DNA of 64,000 nucleotides from Streptomyces sp. NBC_01298 (GTDB taxonomy: Bacteria > Actinomycetota > Actinomycetes > Streptomycetales > Streptomycetaceae): contig NZ_CP108414.1 in the NCBI RefSeq assembly GCF_035978755.1, forward strand, positions 8,246,001 through 8,310,000, in the 5' to 3' direction. Of this stretch, positions 49,623 through 58,699 are shown in pieces (within the stretch, counting starts at the first letter, position 1; the number at the start of each line of letters is the position of its first letter). A model generated the notes under the pieces. That model was not told where the DNA came from, made no database searches, and saw only the letters and a program-made list of their open reading frames with translations. Position numbers and translations under genes: made by a program.

Positions 49623-50423
49623 ATGCCTGGCAAGAACTTCGTTTTGCGGACCGACCCGCAGGAGACGGCCGCGGTCGTGGACGCGGCGGTCGGCGACCTT
49701 GCCGGACGTCTCGCCCTCCAACTGCTCCAACCCCCCGACGGTCCGGTACCGCGCGGGCCGTCCCCCCAGGAGTCTTCGCCGCAGGGGCCGGCGAGGGCGC
49801 TGGCCCTGCTCCACCTGCTGGATCACCTCCAGAAGGCAACGGAACGCCTCCAACAGGAGGTGGCCGGCGCGGCCGCCCGCGCGGGAGCCGGATACCCGCA
49901 ACTGGGCTCCGCATGCGGGATGACCCGACAGGGTGCACGGCGCCGCTGGCCGGGACTCTTCCACCACACCGACGAAGCACCCATGGAGCATCCGATGATG
50001 ACCACCCCCGCCCGGCCCTTCGACGTTCTCCTGGTCGAGGACGACATGGCCGACGCCCTGCTCATCGAGGAAGCCCTCTCCGAGCGCGGAGCCCGCAACC
50101 TGGTCCAGGTCACCGACGGCGTCGCCGCTCTGGAACACCTGCGTGCTCCCGGCAGCGTTCGCCCCGATCTCATCGTCCTCGACCTCAACATGCCCCGCAT
50201 GAACGGCCGGGACCTGCTCCGCATCCTGAAGAACGACGAGGCCTTGCAGACCATCCCCGTGGTCGTCCTCACCACCTCCTCCGCACCCGACGACGTCGTC
50301 GGCGCCTACAGCGGGCACGCCAACGCGTACGTCACCAAGCCGGTCAACCTGGACGAGTTCGAGAAGGCGGTCCAGAGCATCGACGCCTTCTACCTCGATA
50401 CCGCGACGCGTCCCCGCAGCTGA
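49623..50423 (+). CDS. Fusion of an HTH-like domain with a Rcp1-type receiver domain
   Basis: 266 residues from ATG 49623 (AAGG 8 nt upstream). N-terminal part: helical, with an HTH-like end GAGYPQLGSACGMTRQGARRRWPGLF. It runs without a stop into a receiver: FDVLLVEDDMADALLIEEAL, acceptor Asp in LIVLDLNMPRMNG, VVLTTSSAPDDVVGAYSGHANAYVTKPVNLDEF. DNA-binding before receiver is the reverse of the normal order. An internal ATG 49983 could make the receiver alone but has only a weak ribosome-binding site. Divergent from the kinase at 47902. Confidence 0.78.
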   Translation: MPGKNFVLRTDPQETAAVVDAAVGDLAGRLALQLLQPPDGPVPRGPSPQESSPQGPARALALLHLLDHLQKATERLQQEVAGAAARAGAGYPQLGSACGMTRQGARRRWPGLFHHTDEAPMEHPMMTTPARPFDVLLVEDDMADALLIEEALSERGARNLVQVTDGVAALEHLRAPGSVRPDLIVLDLNMPRMNGRDLLRILKNDEALQTIPVVVLTTSSAPDDVVGAYSGHANAYVTKPVNLDEFEKAVQSIDAFYLDTATRPRS

Positions 50424-50505
50424 CGCGCGAACCGGCCCTCGCGGTGGGATTCCGGGCGCCGCCGGGGTAGGCGCGAGGGCGAAGACAGGAGGGAGAGGAG
50501 CTGTG

Positions 50506-50886
50506 ATGCCAGGACCATCGGGTCCCGTGCCGGGCCTCAGATCCGCGGAGGCCCGGCGGGCCGCCCGGGAGGTTCTTTCCGCCCAGGGCGTGGCGGAGCG
50601 GGTCCTGGACGACGTACTCACGGTGGTGGCCGAGCTGGTGACCAACGCGATCCGTCACGCGGGCGGCGTCACCGGCTTCCGCGTCCTGCGCCTCCCGGAC
50701 GCCGTTGCGGTCGAGGTCTCGGACGCGTCCCCGCTCCTGCCCTGTTCGCCGGGTACACCGGTGTCGGTGCCGGGCGGGTTCGGCTGGCTCCTGGTCAACA
50801 AGCTCGCGGACCGTACGGAGATCCGGTCCGGCCGTGACGGAAAGACGATCACCGCCTACCTCCCCCTCGGCGCCCCGGCCGCGTAG
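50506..50886 (+). CDS. RsbW-like ATP-binding protein
   Basis: 126 residues from ATG 50506 (GAGGAG 5 nt upstream). Compact HATPase: VLTVVAELVTNAIRHAGG (N-box), DAVAVEVSDAS, VPGGFGWLLVNKLADRTEIRSGRDGKTITAYL. Third anti-sigma-type ATPase in the window, a more distant relative of the pair at 40824/41413. It follows the receiver gene by about 80 bp and may be co-transcribed. Confidence 0.85.
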   Translation: MPGPSGPVPGLRSAEARRAAREVLSAQGVAERVLDDVLTVVAELVTNAIRHAGGVTGFRVLRLPDAVAVEVSDASPLLPCSPGTPVSVPGGFGWLLVNKLADRTEIRSGRDGKTITAYLPLGAPAA

Positions 50887-50915
50887 CGAGCTCGACCCCG
50901 TGCGCGCGACCGCTG

Positions 50916-52133
50916 CTACAGGTAGCGGCGAATGGGGAGCACCGCGGTCTCCCGGGCGCGCTGCAGTACCGAGCGGCGCTTCCAGCGGTCCGGACGGATC
51001 AGCTCGCTGGACTTGAGGTCTTCGTCGTAGTGCGCGTCGAGGACGGCGGTGAACCCGGCGTCCATGACGGCCAGCATGACCTCCTCGTCGTGATCGAGGG
51101 AGCGGCGGTTGAAGTTCGTGGAGCCGACCAGTGACACCACGCCGTCCATGGTCATGACCTTCGCGTGCATCATCGTCGGCTGGTACTGGAAGATGCGCAC
51201 CCCACAGGCGGTCAGCGCCTCGTAGTGGTGCTGGCCCGCGAGCTGGCACACCCTTTTGTCCGTATGGGGCCCGGGGAGGAGGATCTCGACTTCCACGCCG
51301 CGGCGGGCCGTGGCGCAGAGCAGTTCGACGAAGTAGGTGTCGGGGGCGAAGTACGCGGTGGCCAGACGCACCCGCACTTCGGCCGACTCCAAGATGACGC
51401 GCATCAGTGTCTGCATGTCCTGCCAGCCGAAACTGGCCGAGCCGCGAACCACCTGCACGATGGCGTCCCCACTGGGCTCGTGGCTGACGAACCGGTCGTG
51501 CTCGTCGAAGAGTTCCGTGTGACATTCGGCCCAGTTCTGGGCGAAGGCGGCCGCGATGCCGTCGACGGCGGGCCCCTGGACTTCGACGTGCGTGTCCCGC
51601 CACTCGTTGGGGTTGCGGGCGTCGCCGCACCATTCCTCGGCGATGCCGACGCCTCCGGTGAAGGCTGTCCGCTCGTCGACCACGAGGACCTTGCGGTGGC
51701 AGCGGTGGTTCTGCTTGAGCGGCGAGAGGAGGAGCGGCTTGCGGAACCAGGCGACCTCCACTCCGGCCCCGCTCATCCGGTCCAGGAGATCCTGCTCTAT
51801 GAGGCGGCTGCCGAATCCGTCCAGCAGCAGCCTCACCCGCACGCCCGCACGGGCCCGGTCGGTCAGCGCTTCCGCGAACCGCCGTGCGATGTCGCCCCGC
51901 CAGTAGACGAAGGTCATCATGTCGACGGTGTGCCGGGCACTGCCGATCGCGTCCAGCATCGCGGTGAAGATCGCGTCCCCGTTGCGCAGGGGCCGCACGC
52001 TGTTGCCCTCGGTCGCGGCGATGCCGATGAGCCGTTCCAGACGCCGGCGTATGCGGCGGATCCGTACGTCCGCGAGACCGCTGTCGCCGGTCGCGGCCGT
52101 CGGAGCGCCGAGTCGTTGCGCACTGTCAGTCAT
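50916..52133 (-). CDS. Phospholipase D/cardiolipin synthase-type protein
   Basis: 405 residues from ATG 52133 (GAGGAG 7 nt upstream). Two HKD motifs: H146-x-K148-x4-D153 (HRCHRKVLVVDERTAFTGG) and H323-x-K325-x4-D330 (MMHAKVMTMDGVVSLVGSTNFN). No N-terminal transmembrane helices, unlike classical ClsA, so closer to ClsB-type enzymes. Likely transfers a phosphatidyl group between phospholipids at the membrane. Divergent from the PAP2-kinase fusion. Confidence 0.87.
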   Translation of the reverse strand: MTDSAQRLGAPTAATGDSGLADVRIRRIRRRLERLIGIAATEGNSVRPLRNGDAIFTAMLDAIGSARHTVDMMTFVYWRGDIARRFAEALTDRARAGVRVRLLLDGFGSRLIEQDLLDRMSGAGVEVAWFRKPLLLSPLKQNHRCHRKVLVVDERTAFTGGVGIAEEWCGDARNPNEWRDTHVEVQGPAVDGIAAAFAQNWAECHTELFDEHDRFVSHEPSGDAIVQVVRGSASFGWQDMQTLMRVILESAEVRVRLATAYFAPDTYFVELLCATARRGVEVEILLPGPHTDKRVCQLAGQHHYEALTACGVRIFQYQPTMMHAKVMTMDGVVSLVGSTNFNRRSLDHDEEVMLAVMDAGFTAVLDAHYDEDLKSSELIRPDRWKRRSVLQRARETAVLPIRRYL

Positions 52134-52196
52134 ACCGGCACTCCTCGATCGGACCATTGGCGCTCAGGACCCTAGCCGACGGCCCCGAAGGTTCCG

Positions 52197-54029
52197 ATGC
52201 CGAACCCCGGAGACAGGTCCGCCCCGCGCCCCGCGCATCATCCGGCCCTGACGGGCCACAAGCGGCTCATGAAAAGAAGTCGCGGTCCTTCGCTGCGCGG
52301 TGCGTGGCCGTTGCTCCTCCTCCCCGCCCAGGCCGCCCTCATGGTGGGCCTGGGGCGGCTGGTCACCGGGCCCGCGGCCCGGCGCACGCCGCTGGCGGAC
52401 GAGGGGTCGGCCGGCCGTGACCTGGTGGAACGCCGCGGCGAGGTCGCCAACGGCGTATCGGAGTTCTTCTCCCTGCTGGCCAGCACGCAGGTGGTCGTCG
52501 GAGTGACACTGGTCTGCGTCGTCGGCCTGCTCGTGCTTCCCCGTCTCCCGCTGCGGACCGAAGCGCTCTTCCTCGGCGCCTCGGTCGCCGTGCAGTCGGC
52601 GGTGTTCCTGCTGGTGACGTCCCTCGTCGACCGCCCCCGCCCCGACGTACCGCACCTGGACGCGGCGCCTCCGACGTCGAGCTTTCCCTCCGGACACGTG
52701 GGGGCGTCCGTCGCTCTCTACGGGGGCCTCGCCGTCATCGCGGTGCTGCGCATGCGCGGCACCTGGCGCCACGCCGTGGCGGGGTCCCTGCTCCTGATCC
52801 CGGCGGCCGTCGCGCTGGCGCGGATGTACCGGGGCATGCACTACCCCAGTGACGTCGTCGGCGGCCTGCTCAACGGAGCGGCGACCCTGCTGATCGTCGG
52901 GTTCGCGCTGCTGCACGGGCGCGAGTCCCTTCCGGAACGGGCCCGCGCACAGCGGCCCGGGCCGGGGCCGGGCCCCCGCACCGACGGTCCGGTCATCGTG
53001 GTGCGCCACCCGCACGGCTGCCCCGACGAACTCGCCGACCGGCTGGGCGCCGTGCTGCGCGGCCACGGCCACCGGAACGTGCGCTGGATCCTGACCTCCG
53101 CCGAACGTGCCTGCGGCAGCCTGGCCGAGGACCTCACCGCCGTCCGGCCCGTCCTCGTGGTGGTCTGCGGGGGCGACGGCACCCTGCGCGCCTGCGCCGA
53201 CGTCCTGGCGGGCACCGGAATCCCGCTGGCCCTGGTGCCCTGCGGTACGGGGAACCTCCTCGCGCGGAACCTCGGTCTCCCGATGGACCCGGTCGCCGCC
53301 CTCGACGGGTCCCTGGCCGGCGACAGCCACGGGATCGACGTCGGCCGGGTCCGGGGCGACGGTCTCGCGCCGACGCGGTTCACCGTCATGGCCGGCGCCG
53401 GGTTCGACGCCGCCATGGTCCGGGACGCCTCCCCGCGGCTCAAGTCGCGGATGGGCTGGGCCGCGTACGTCCTGTCGGCCGTGCGGCACCTGAACGATCC
53501 CGGTGTACGGCTGACGGTGCGCATCGACGGCGGCCGCAGGCGGCGGCGCCGCGCGCGCATGGTCGTCATCGGGAACGTCGGCACCCTCCAAGGCGGCCTG
53601 CCGCTCCTGCCGGAGGCCCGGCCGGACAGCGGACGCCTGGAGGTGGTGCTGTTCGACCCGCGGGGCGCGGCCGGATGGTTCACCGCGGCCGGCCACCTCG
53701 CGGCGCGCCTCCTGGGCCGCGGCGTGCCGGCACCCACCGGAGCGGGGGGCGTCAACGGGACCGGGCCGCGGACCGGGCGCAGCGAAGCCGGGGGAGCGCT
53801 GGAGTACTTCTCCGCCGCCCGGATCGACATCCGCTGCGCCGCACCGCAACCGCGCGAACTCGACGGCGATGCCGTGCCCGACGGCGTCCGCCTCACCGTG
53901 GAGGTAGAACCGGGCGCCCTGCGGGTGTACCTGCCCCGCGTGCCCGGGGCTCCGGCCGCCGCGGAGGAGGCAGGTGCGCCCGCCGATCGGTCCGCGCCCC
54001 TTCCGGCGGCCCCGGGCCCGACGCCTTGA
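52197..54029 (+). CDS. PAP2 phosphatase / diacylglycerol-kinase-type fusion
   Basis: 610 residues from ATG 52197 (GAAGG 5 nt upstream; ATG 52269 is the alternative). N-terminal PAP2 membrane domain with VDRPRPDV, SFPSGHVGASV and RMYRGMHYPSDVVGG; C-terminal lipid-kinase domain (about 265-585) with VVVCGGDGTLRACADVLAGTGIPLALVPCGTGNLLARNLGLP. The two activities act on phosphatidic acid and diacylglycerol in opposite directions or on an isoprenoid lipid carrier; the fusion is known in actinobacteria but its substrate is not. Confidence 0.87.
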   Translation: MPNPGDRSAPRPAHHPALTGHKRLMKRSRGPSLRGAWPLLLLPAQAALMVGLGRLVTGPAARRTPLADEGSAGRDLVERRGEVANGVSEFFSLLASTQVVVGVTLVCVVGLLVLPRLPLRTEALFLGASVAVQSAVFLLVTSLVDRPRPDVPHLDAAPPTSSFPSGHVGASVALYGGLAVIAVLRMRGTWRHAVAGSLLLIPAAVALARMYRGMHYPSDVVGGLLNGAATLLIVGFALLHGRESLPERARAQRPGPGPGPRTDGPVIVVRHPHGCPDELADRLGAVLRGHGHRNVRWILTSAERACGSLAEDLTAVRPVLVVVCGGDGTLRACADVLAGTGIPLALVPCGTGNLLARNLGLPMDPVAALDGSLAGDSHGIDVGRVRGDGLAPTRFTVMAGAGFDAAMVRDASPRLKSRMGWAAYVLSAVRHLNDPGVRLTVRIDGGRRRRRRARMVVIGNVGTLQGGLPLLPEARPDSGRLEVVLFDPRGAAGWFTAAGHLAARLLGRGVPAPTGAGGVNGTGPRTGRSEAGGALEYFSAARIDIRCAAPQPRELDGDAVPDGVRLTVEVEPGALRVYLPRVPGAPAAAEEAGAPADRSAPLPAAPGPTP

Positions 54030-54104
54030 GGCGCGGCCGCACGTCAGGGCGGGCCCGGGAAGCATCCGCGGGTTCCGCAGGCTCTTCGAGAAGGCAGGAA
54101 CGCG

Positions 54105-55058
54105 ATGGGTACGGCGCGACGGGTACCGCAGCAGCACGACGTGAGCGGTGAGGAACTGTCCGCCGACGAGGCGTGGACGGCTCTACGGCGCTACGGTGGC
54201 TGGCCGCTCGCCCGCGACTCCTTCGTGCGGTTCCGCTACGCGGACGGCTTCAGCCACGCCCGCGCGCTCGCTCTGCAAACGGTCCTGTCCATCGTCCCGC
54301 TGGCCATCGCCGCCGTCGGGCTGTCCGGCGTCCTGCACACCGAGGACGCCGGCCGCGTGGTCGAGCTCACCATCCGCGGGCTCACCAGCGGCCCAGGTCA
54401 GGCCGTCGTGGACGATGCGCTGAGCGAGAGCAGACGTCATGCGGGCGACGGCGGCCAGGCCGCGCTGTGGCTGGGCCTGCTGTTCTCGCTCGTCAACGTG
54501 ACCACGAGCCTCTGCCAGGTCGAACGGGGCGCCAATCGCATATACGGGAACGAGCGGGACCGGCCCTTCCTCCAGAAGTACACCCGCGGCCTGGTGATGT
54601 CGGCGCTCGCGGGACTTCCGCTGGGACTCAGTTTCATCCTCACCGTGCTCGGCACCCACCTCACCCGCGCACTGGGCGAGGTCTACCGGCTCTCTCCCGC
54701 CACGGTGCAGGCCTGGGAGTGGCTGCGCTGGCCCGTCGGCGTCCTGCTCGCCGTCCTCGCGACCAGCGCGATCTTCCGCCTCTCCCCGCGCCGCCGTCAG
54801 CCCGGATACACCTGGCTGGCCTTCGGGGCCGTCGTCTACCTGGTGCTGTGGAACCTGGCGACCTGGGCCCTGAGCCTGTACATCGGCGAAAGCAGCTCAT
54901 TCACCAGCGTCTACGGGCCGCTCAGCGCGATCGTGTCGCTGCTGCTCTGGTCCTACCTCACCTCGGTGGCGCTCTTCCTCGGCCTCTCCTTCGCGGCCCA
55001 ACTGGAAGCGGTGAGGGCGGGGACGCGGGAGCCGGTCACGGCCGACCCCGGAGTCTGA
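54105..55058 (+). CDS. YihY/UPF0761-family membrane protein
   Basis: 317 residues. ARDSFVRFRYADGFSHARALALQTVLSIVPLAIAAVGL, NRIYGNERDRPFLQKYTRGLVMS, SFILTVLG, RRRQPGYTWLAFGAVVYLVLWNLATWALSLYIGESSSFTSVYGPLSAIVSLLLWSYLTSVALFLGLSFAAQLE give the six-helix family pattern, including the late YGPLSAIVSLLLW segment. Second of three family members here. Downstream of the PAP2-kinase fusion in the same direction. Confidence 0.88.
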   Translation: MGTARRVPQQHDVSGEELSADEAWTALRRYGGWPLARDSFVRFRYADGFSHARALALQTVLSIVPLAIAAVGLSGVLHTEDAGRVVELTIRGLTSGPGQAVVDDALSESRRHAGDGGQAALWLGLLFSLVNVTTSLCQVERGANRIYGNERDRPFLQKYTRGLVMSALAGLPLGLSFILTVLGTHLTRALGEVYRLSPATVQAWEWLRWPVGVLLAVLATSAIFRLSPRRRQPGYTWLAFGAVVYLVLWNLATWALSLYIGESSSFTSVYGPLSAIVSLLLWSYLTSVALFLGLSFAAQLEAVRAGTREPVTADPGV

Positions 55059-55175
55059 CCTCGTCCCGGTCGCCCTCCTCCCGCACCGATTTCACCCCCT
55101 CCGTCATCCCGTTTCCCCAGCCCGTTCGTCGGCGGCCGGAGGCCCGCCACCGGCCCACGAGAGGAACCCGCAACC

Positions 55176-55982
55176 ATGGCACGGCGCACCGACAGTTCTC
55201 GACGACGGAGCCCACGGAGCCTGCTGACCCGGCACGCCGGGCCGGACGCCACCTTCGGCGCCAGGCTCGTGCTCGCCGCGGCCGCGACCGCGCTGGCCTC
55301 CGTGCCCTTCGCGCTCGCCCTGGTCCTGGTGGAGTCCCAGTGGCCCCCGCTGCACCGGCTGGACCGGGCGACCGCCGAGCGCCTGCACGCCGCCGCCCTC
55401 GCCCACCCGGACGGAGTGCTCTTCCTGCGCGTCCTCTCGGACTTCGTGTGGGATCCGGTGACGATGCGCCTGCTGGTGGCCGTGCTCGTGGCATGGCTCG
55501 TGAGCCGGCGGGCCTGGCGGCTCGCGGCCTGGGCCAGTGTCACGGCGGTCGCCGGCGGCCTGATCGGGCTCCTGGCCAAGACCGCCGTCGAGCGGGCCCG
55601 TCCGCACCTGGCGGATCCCGTCGCCCACGCGCCCGGCTTCTCCTTTCCTTCCGGACACGCGATGACGGCCACCACCTCGTGCGCCGTCCTGCTGCTGGTC
55701 CTGCTGCCCCTGGTGCCGCCCAGGTGGCGCCCACTGCCCTGGGTGCTCGCGCCCGCCATCGTGGTGGGCGTCGGCTACACGCGGGTCGCCCTGGGGGTCC
55801 ACTGGGTCAGCGACGTCGTCGGCGGCTGGCTCCTGGGGCTCGCCGTGGTCACCGCGACGACCTTGGCCTTCGAAGCCTGGCGGGCCGACACCGGACGCCC
55901 TCGCACGATGGTGACCGAGGGCCTTGAACCGGAACTCACGGATCCCGAGCCCGAAGGGCACCCGGCAGGTCCGCGGCGGTAG
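55176..55982 (+). CDS. PAP2-family phosphatase
   Basis: 268 residues, about six helices. All three PAP2 motifs are present: KTAVERARPHLA, FSFPSGHAMTATTS and RVALGVHWVSDVVGGW. Candidate for dephosphorylation of phosphatidic acid or undecaprenyl pyrophosphate. Third gene of a probable lipid-metabolism operon with the fusion at 52197 and the YihY-type gene; convergent with the YihY gene at 55997. Confidence 0.9.
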   Translation: MARRTDSSRRRSPRSLLTRHAGPDATFGARLVLAAAATALASVPFALALVLVESQWPPLHRLDRATAERLHAAALAHPDGVLFLRVLSDFVWDPVTMRLLVAVLVAWLVSRRAWRLAAWASVTAVAGGLIGLLAKTAVERARPHLADPVAHAPGFSFPSGHAMTATTSCAVLLLVLLPLVPPRWRPLPWVLAPAIVVGVGYTRVALGVHWVSDVVGGWLLGLAVVTATTLAFEAWRADTGRPRTMVTEGLEPELTDPEPEGHPAGPRR

Positions 55983-55996
55983 GGGCCCGTCCGGGG

Positions 55997-56881
55997 TCAG
56001 GCCCCCGCCGTGGGGGCCTCCCTCGCCCGCTCGGCGTTGAACTGGGCTCCCGCGAGCAGGGCCAGGTTCGCGAACCAGAGCCAGATCACGAAGACCACGA
56101 TGCCGGCGAGCGACCCGTACACCCGGCCGTACGTGTCCAGCTCCGTGTAGAGGGTGAAGAGTGCCGAGGCGGCCAGCCAGAGCAGGGCCGCCAGTACGCC
56201 TCCGGGCAGGCCCCGGCGGGTGCCCCGGCTCTGGGCCGGTCCGGTCCGGAAGAGCATCAGGACCAGCAGGGTGACGACGGACAGGAGGACGGGCCAGCGC
56301 AGGAGCGCGATCCCCTCGGCGCTGGCCCCGCCCGTGGTGTGGGCGAGCCAGCGGGCCAGCGGTCCGGACACCACCAGCCCCACGGCGCCGACGAGGAGCA
56401 GGACGAGCAGCAGCACGGCATTCATGATCAGGGTGTGGGCGGCCCGGAGCGCGGGCCGCGTGTCCGGCACCTTGTGCATCGCGTGCAGGGCGCGGCGGAA
56501 CACCGCGAGGTAACTGCACGCCGACCAGAGGGCGCTCACTCCGCCGCTGATGACCAGGGCCCAGATCGAAGAGTGCTCGGCGCCGAGGCCGCCGAGCGCG
56601 TCGCGCAGCACCTGCGCGGACTGGGGCGGTGCGTACGAGGTGAGGTCGGTGATCAACCGGTCCCGCGTCGCTCCGCCCAGCAACCCCACCAGGGACACCG
56701 CGATGACGAGCGCGGGCAGGAGCGCCAGTACGGAGTAATAGGTGAGGGCGGCCGCGTGATCGGCGAGGTTGTCGGTCCAGACGCGGACGGCGGTACGTCG
56801 CAGCTCGGAGCGGGTGCGCATCCCTAGGGCCGCGGTGGGATGGCGCTCTGGGCGCGCTGCGCTGCGGGGGATGTCGGTCAT
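55997..56881 (-). CDS. YihY/UPF0761-family membrane protein
   Basis: 294 residues: WTDNLADHAAALTYYSVLALLPALVIAVSLVGLLGG (family first helix), YLAVFRRALHAMHKVPDTRP, then RGLPGGVLAALLWLAASALFTLYTELDTYGRVYGSLAGIVVFVIWLWFANLALLAGAQFNAERAR, the BrkB-like end. Closest of the three to the classical family. Its end lies 14 bp from that of the convergent PAP2 gene. Confidence 0.9.
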   Translation of the reverse strand: MTDIPRSAARPERHPTAALGMRTRSELRRTAVRVWTDNLADHAAALTYYSVLALLPALVIAVSLVGLLGGATRDRLITDLTSYAPPQSAQVLRDALGGLGAEHSSIWALVISGGVSALWSACSYLAVFRRALHAMHKVPDTRPALRAAHTLIMNAVLLLVLLLVGAVGLVVSGPLARWLAHTTGGASAEGIALLRWPVLLSVVTLLVLMLFRTGPAQSRGTRRGLPGGVLAALLWLAASALFTLYTELDTYGRVYGSLAGIVVFVIWLWFANLALLAGAQFNAERAREAPTAGA

Positions 56882-56927
56882 GCCCCGCGAGTGCCCTGCG
56901 GGACCCTCGGCATGCGCCCGCGGGGCC

Positions 56928-57443
56928 TTAAGGTGCCGGTGCCTGCGGGGCCGGGGCGCTGCGCGGGGGCCGCGGGTGGCACGCCGGGTGGGGGCCGCCT
57001 TCCTCGGTGCGCGGCCAGGGTCGTCCTTCGAGGGCCTCGGCGCTGCGGTTGAGGCGGACGAGGGCGTCCTCCAGCTGCCGCACTTCCTCGGGGGACCAGT
57101 CGGCGACCACCCGGGCCAGGCAGGACTGGTTGACCTCGCGGTCTTCGATGAGCCGGCGCCCGCCTTCGTCCGTGATGCGGAGCTTGCGGGCCATGCCGCC
57201 GTCCGGATCGGGGACGCGCTCGGCCAGTCCGCAGCGCAGCAGCGCGGCCGTCTGGCGGTTCACGGTCGAGGTGTCGAGCCCGAAAGCGTCCGACAACTGC
57301 CCGATGGACATGGGGCCTTGTGTGTCGATCCGGCTGAGCAGCAGGTACGCCGACCGCTCCAGGCGTTCGGCGTCGCGATCGCGCCGGGCCAGCACCTGGT
57401 GCCGCGCGAGCAGCATCAGCTCCCGCTCCAGTTTCTCCAGCAC
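56928..57443 (-). CDS. MarR-family transcriptional regulator
   Basis: 171 residues from GTG 57443, which has GGGGAGG 4 nt upstream; ATG 57473 is the alternative but lacks such a site. Winged helix: SAYLLLSRIDTQGPMSIGQLSDAFGLDTSTVNRQTAALLRCGLAERVPDPDGGMARKLRITDEGGRRL. The C-terminal tail is Pro-rich. Divergent from the old-yellow-enzyme gene, which is its likely target, with an operator-like palindrome between. Confidence 0.87.
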   Translation of the reverse strand: MLEKLERELMLLARHQVLARRDRDAERLERSAYLLLSRIDTQGPMSIGQLSDAFGLDTSTVNRQTAALLRCGLAERVPDPDGGMARKLRITDEGGRRLIEDREVNQSCLARVVADWSPEEVRQLEDALVRLNRSAEALEGRPWPRTEEGGPHPACHPRPPRSAPAPQAPAP

Positions 57444-57492
57444 CGCGCCTCCCCGCTCCTTGCGACGTCCCATTGTCGCGGACGCTGCAATA

Positions 57493-57521
57493 TGCATGAT
57501 ACATAGCGTGTGTACTATGCA
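57493..57521. promoter_or_regulatory. MarR-type operator palindrome
   Basis: A 29-bp imperfect palindrome beginning TGCATGATACA and ending TGTACTATGCA: 10 of 14 position pairs are complementary, including all five outermost. It lies in the 125-bp divergent region between the regulator and the oxidoreductase gene. MarR proteins typically bind such sites and are released by a ligand. Confidence 0.7.
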
Positions 57522-57568
57522 CTTCTCGTCGTCATCCGGCGAGCCGCAGCTCAATCCGGAGGACCCGC

Positions 57569-58699
57569 ATGACCGTCACCACGTCCACCGCCTCCCGCGC
57601 GGCCGAGATCCTGTCCCGGCCCATCGAACTGAACGGCCTGACCGTCCCCAACCGCATCGCGATGGCGCCGATGACGCGGATGTTCTCCCCCGGCGGCGTG
57701 CCCGGTGAGGACGTGCGGGCGTACTACGCCAGCCGGGCCGCGGCGGGTGTCGGCCTGATCGTCACCGAGGGCACTTACGTCGGTCACGACTCCGCCGGGC
57801 AGAACGACCGGGTGCCGCGGTTCCACGGCGAGGACCAGCTGGCGGGGTGGGCGAAGGTCGCCGAGGCCGTGCACGAATCGGGCGGCACCATCGTGCCCCA
57901 GCTGTGGCACATAGGCATGGTGCGCAAGCAGGGCGAGGCACCGTACGCCGAGGCCCCCGCCGTGGGGCCCTCGGGCATCCGCGTCGACGGCACCGAGGGG
58001 ACCGGCAAGGCGATGACCCGCGCCGACCTCGACGACGTCATCGGCGCCTTCGCGGACGCGGCGGCGGAGGCGGAGCGGATCGGCTTCGACGGTGTCGAAC
58101 TGCACGGCGCCCACGGCTACCTGATCGACCAGTTCCTGTGGGAGCGCACCAACCGCCGCACCGACGCCTACGGCGGCGACGCGGTGGCCCGTACGAAGTT
58201 CGCCGCGGAGGTCGTCGCCGCGGTACGCGAGCGCGTCGCGGCCGACTTCCCGGTGATCTTCCGCTTCTCCCAGTGGAAGCAGGAGGCCTACGACGGGCGG
58301 CTCGCGCAGACGCCGGAGGAGCTGGAAGCGATCCTGGCCCCGCTGACGGCGGCCGGCGTGGACGCGTTCCACGCCTCCACCCGGCGCTACTGGATCCCGG
58401 AGTTCGAGGGCTCGGACCTGAACCTGGCGGGCTGGACCAAGAAGCTCACCGGCCGGCCGACCATCACCGTCGGCTCGGTCGGCCTCGACGGCGACTTCCT
58501 GCGCGCCTTCGCCGGCGAAGGCGCGGCGCTCGGCGACATCGACAACCTCCTGGACCGCATGGAGCGGGAGGAGTTCGACATGGTCGCCATCGGCCGGGCG
58601 CTGCTCCAGGACCCCCAGTGGGCGGCGAAGGTCCTGGGCGACCGCTTCGACGAGCTCGAGCCGTACGACGCGGCGGCGCTCAGGTCGCTCAGCCGGTAG
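57569..58699 (+). CDS. Old-yellow-enzyme family NADH:flavin oxidoreductase
   Basis: 376 residues, GGAGG 6 nt upstream. TIM barrel with FMN: LNGLTVPNRIAMAPMTRMFSPGG, QLWHIGM, GFDGVELHGAHGYLIDQFLWERTNRRTDAYGG (the His-x-x-H pair is replaced here by H-G-A-H), FDMVAIGRALLQDPQW. Reduces activated C=C bonds of enones or similar electrophiles with NAD(P)H. Likely controlled by the divergent MarR protein. Confidence 0.92.
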   Translation: MTVTTSTASRAAEILSRPIELNGLTVPNRIAMAPMTRMFSPGGVPGEDVRAYYASRAAAGVGLIVTEGTYVGHDSAGQNDRVPRFHGEDQLAGWAKVAEAVHESGGTIVPQLWHIGMVRKQGEAPYAEAPAVGPSGIRVDGTEGTGKAMTRADLDDVIGAFADAAAEAERIGFDGVELHGAHGYLIDQFLWERTNRRTDAYGGDAVARTKFAAEVVAAVRERVAADFPVIFRFSQWKQEAYDGRLAQTPEELEAILAPLTAAGVDAFHASTRRYWIPEFEGSDLNLAGWTKKLTGRPTITVGSVGLDGDFLRAFAGEGAALGDIDNLLDRMEREEFDMVAIGRALLQDPQWAAKVLGDRFDELEPYDAAALRSLSR

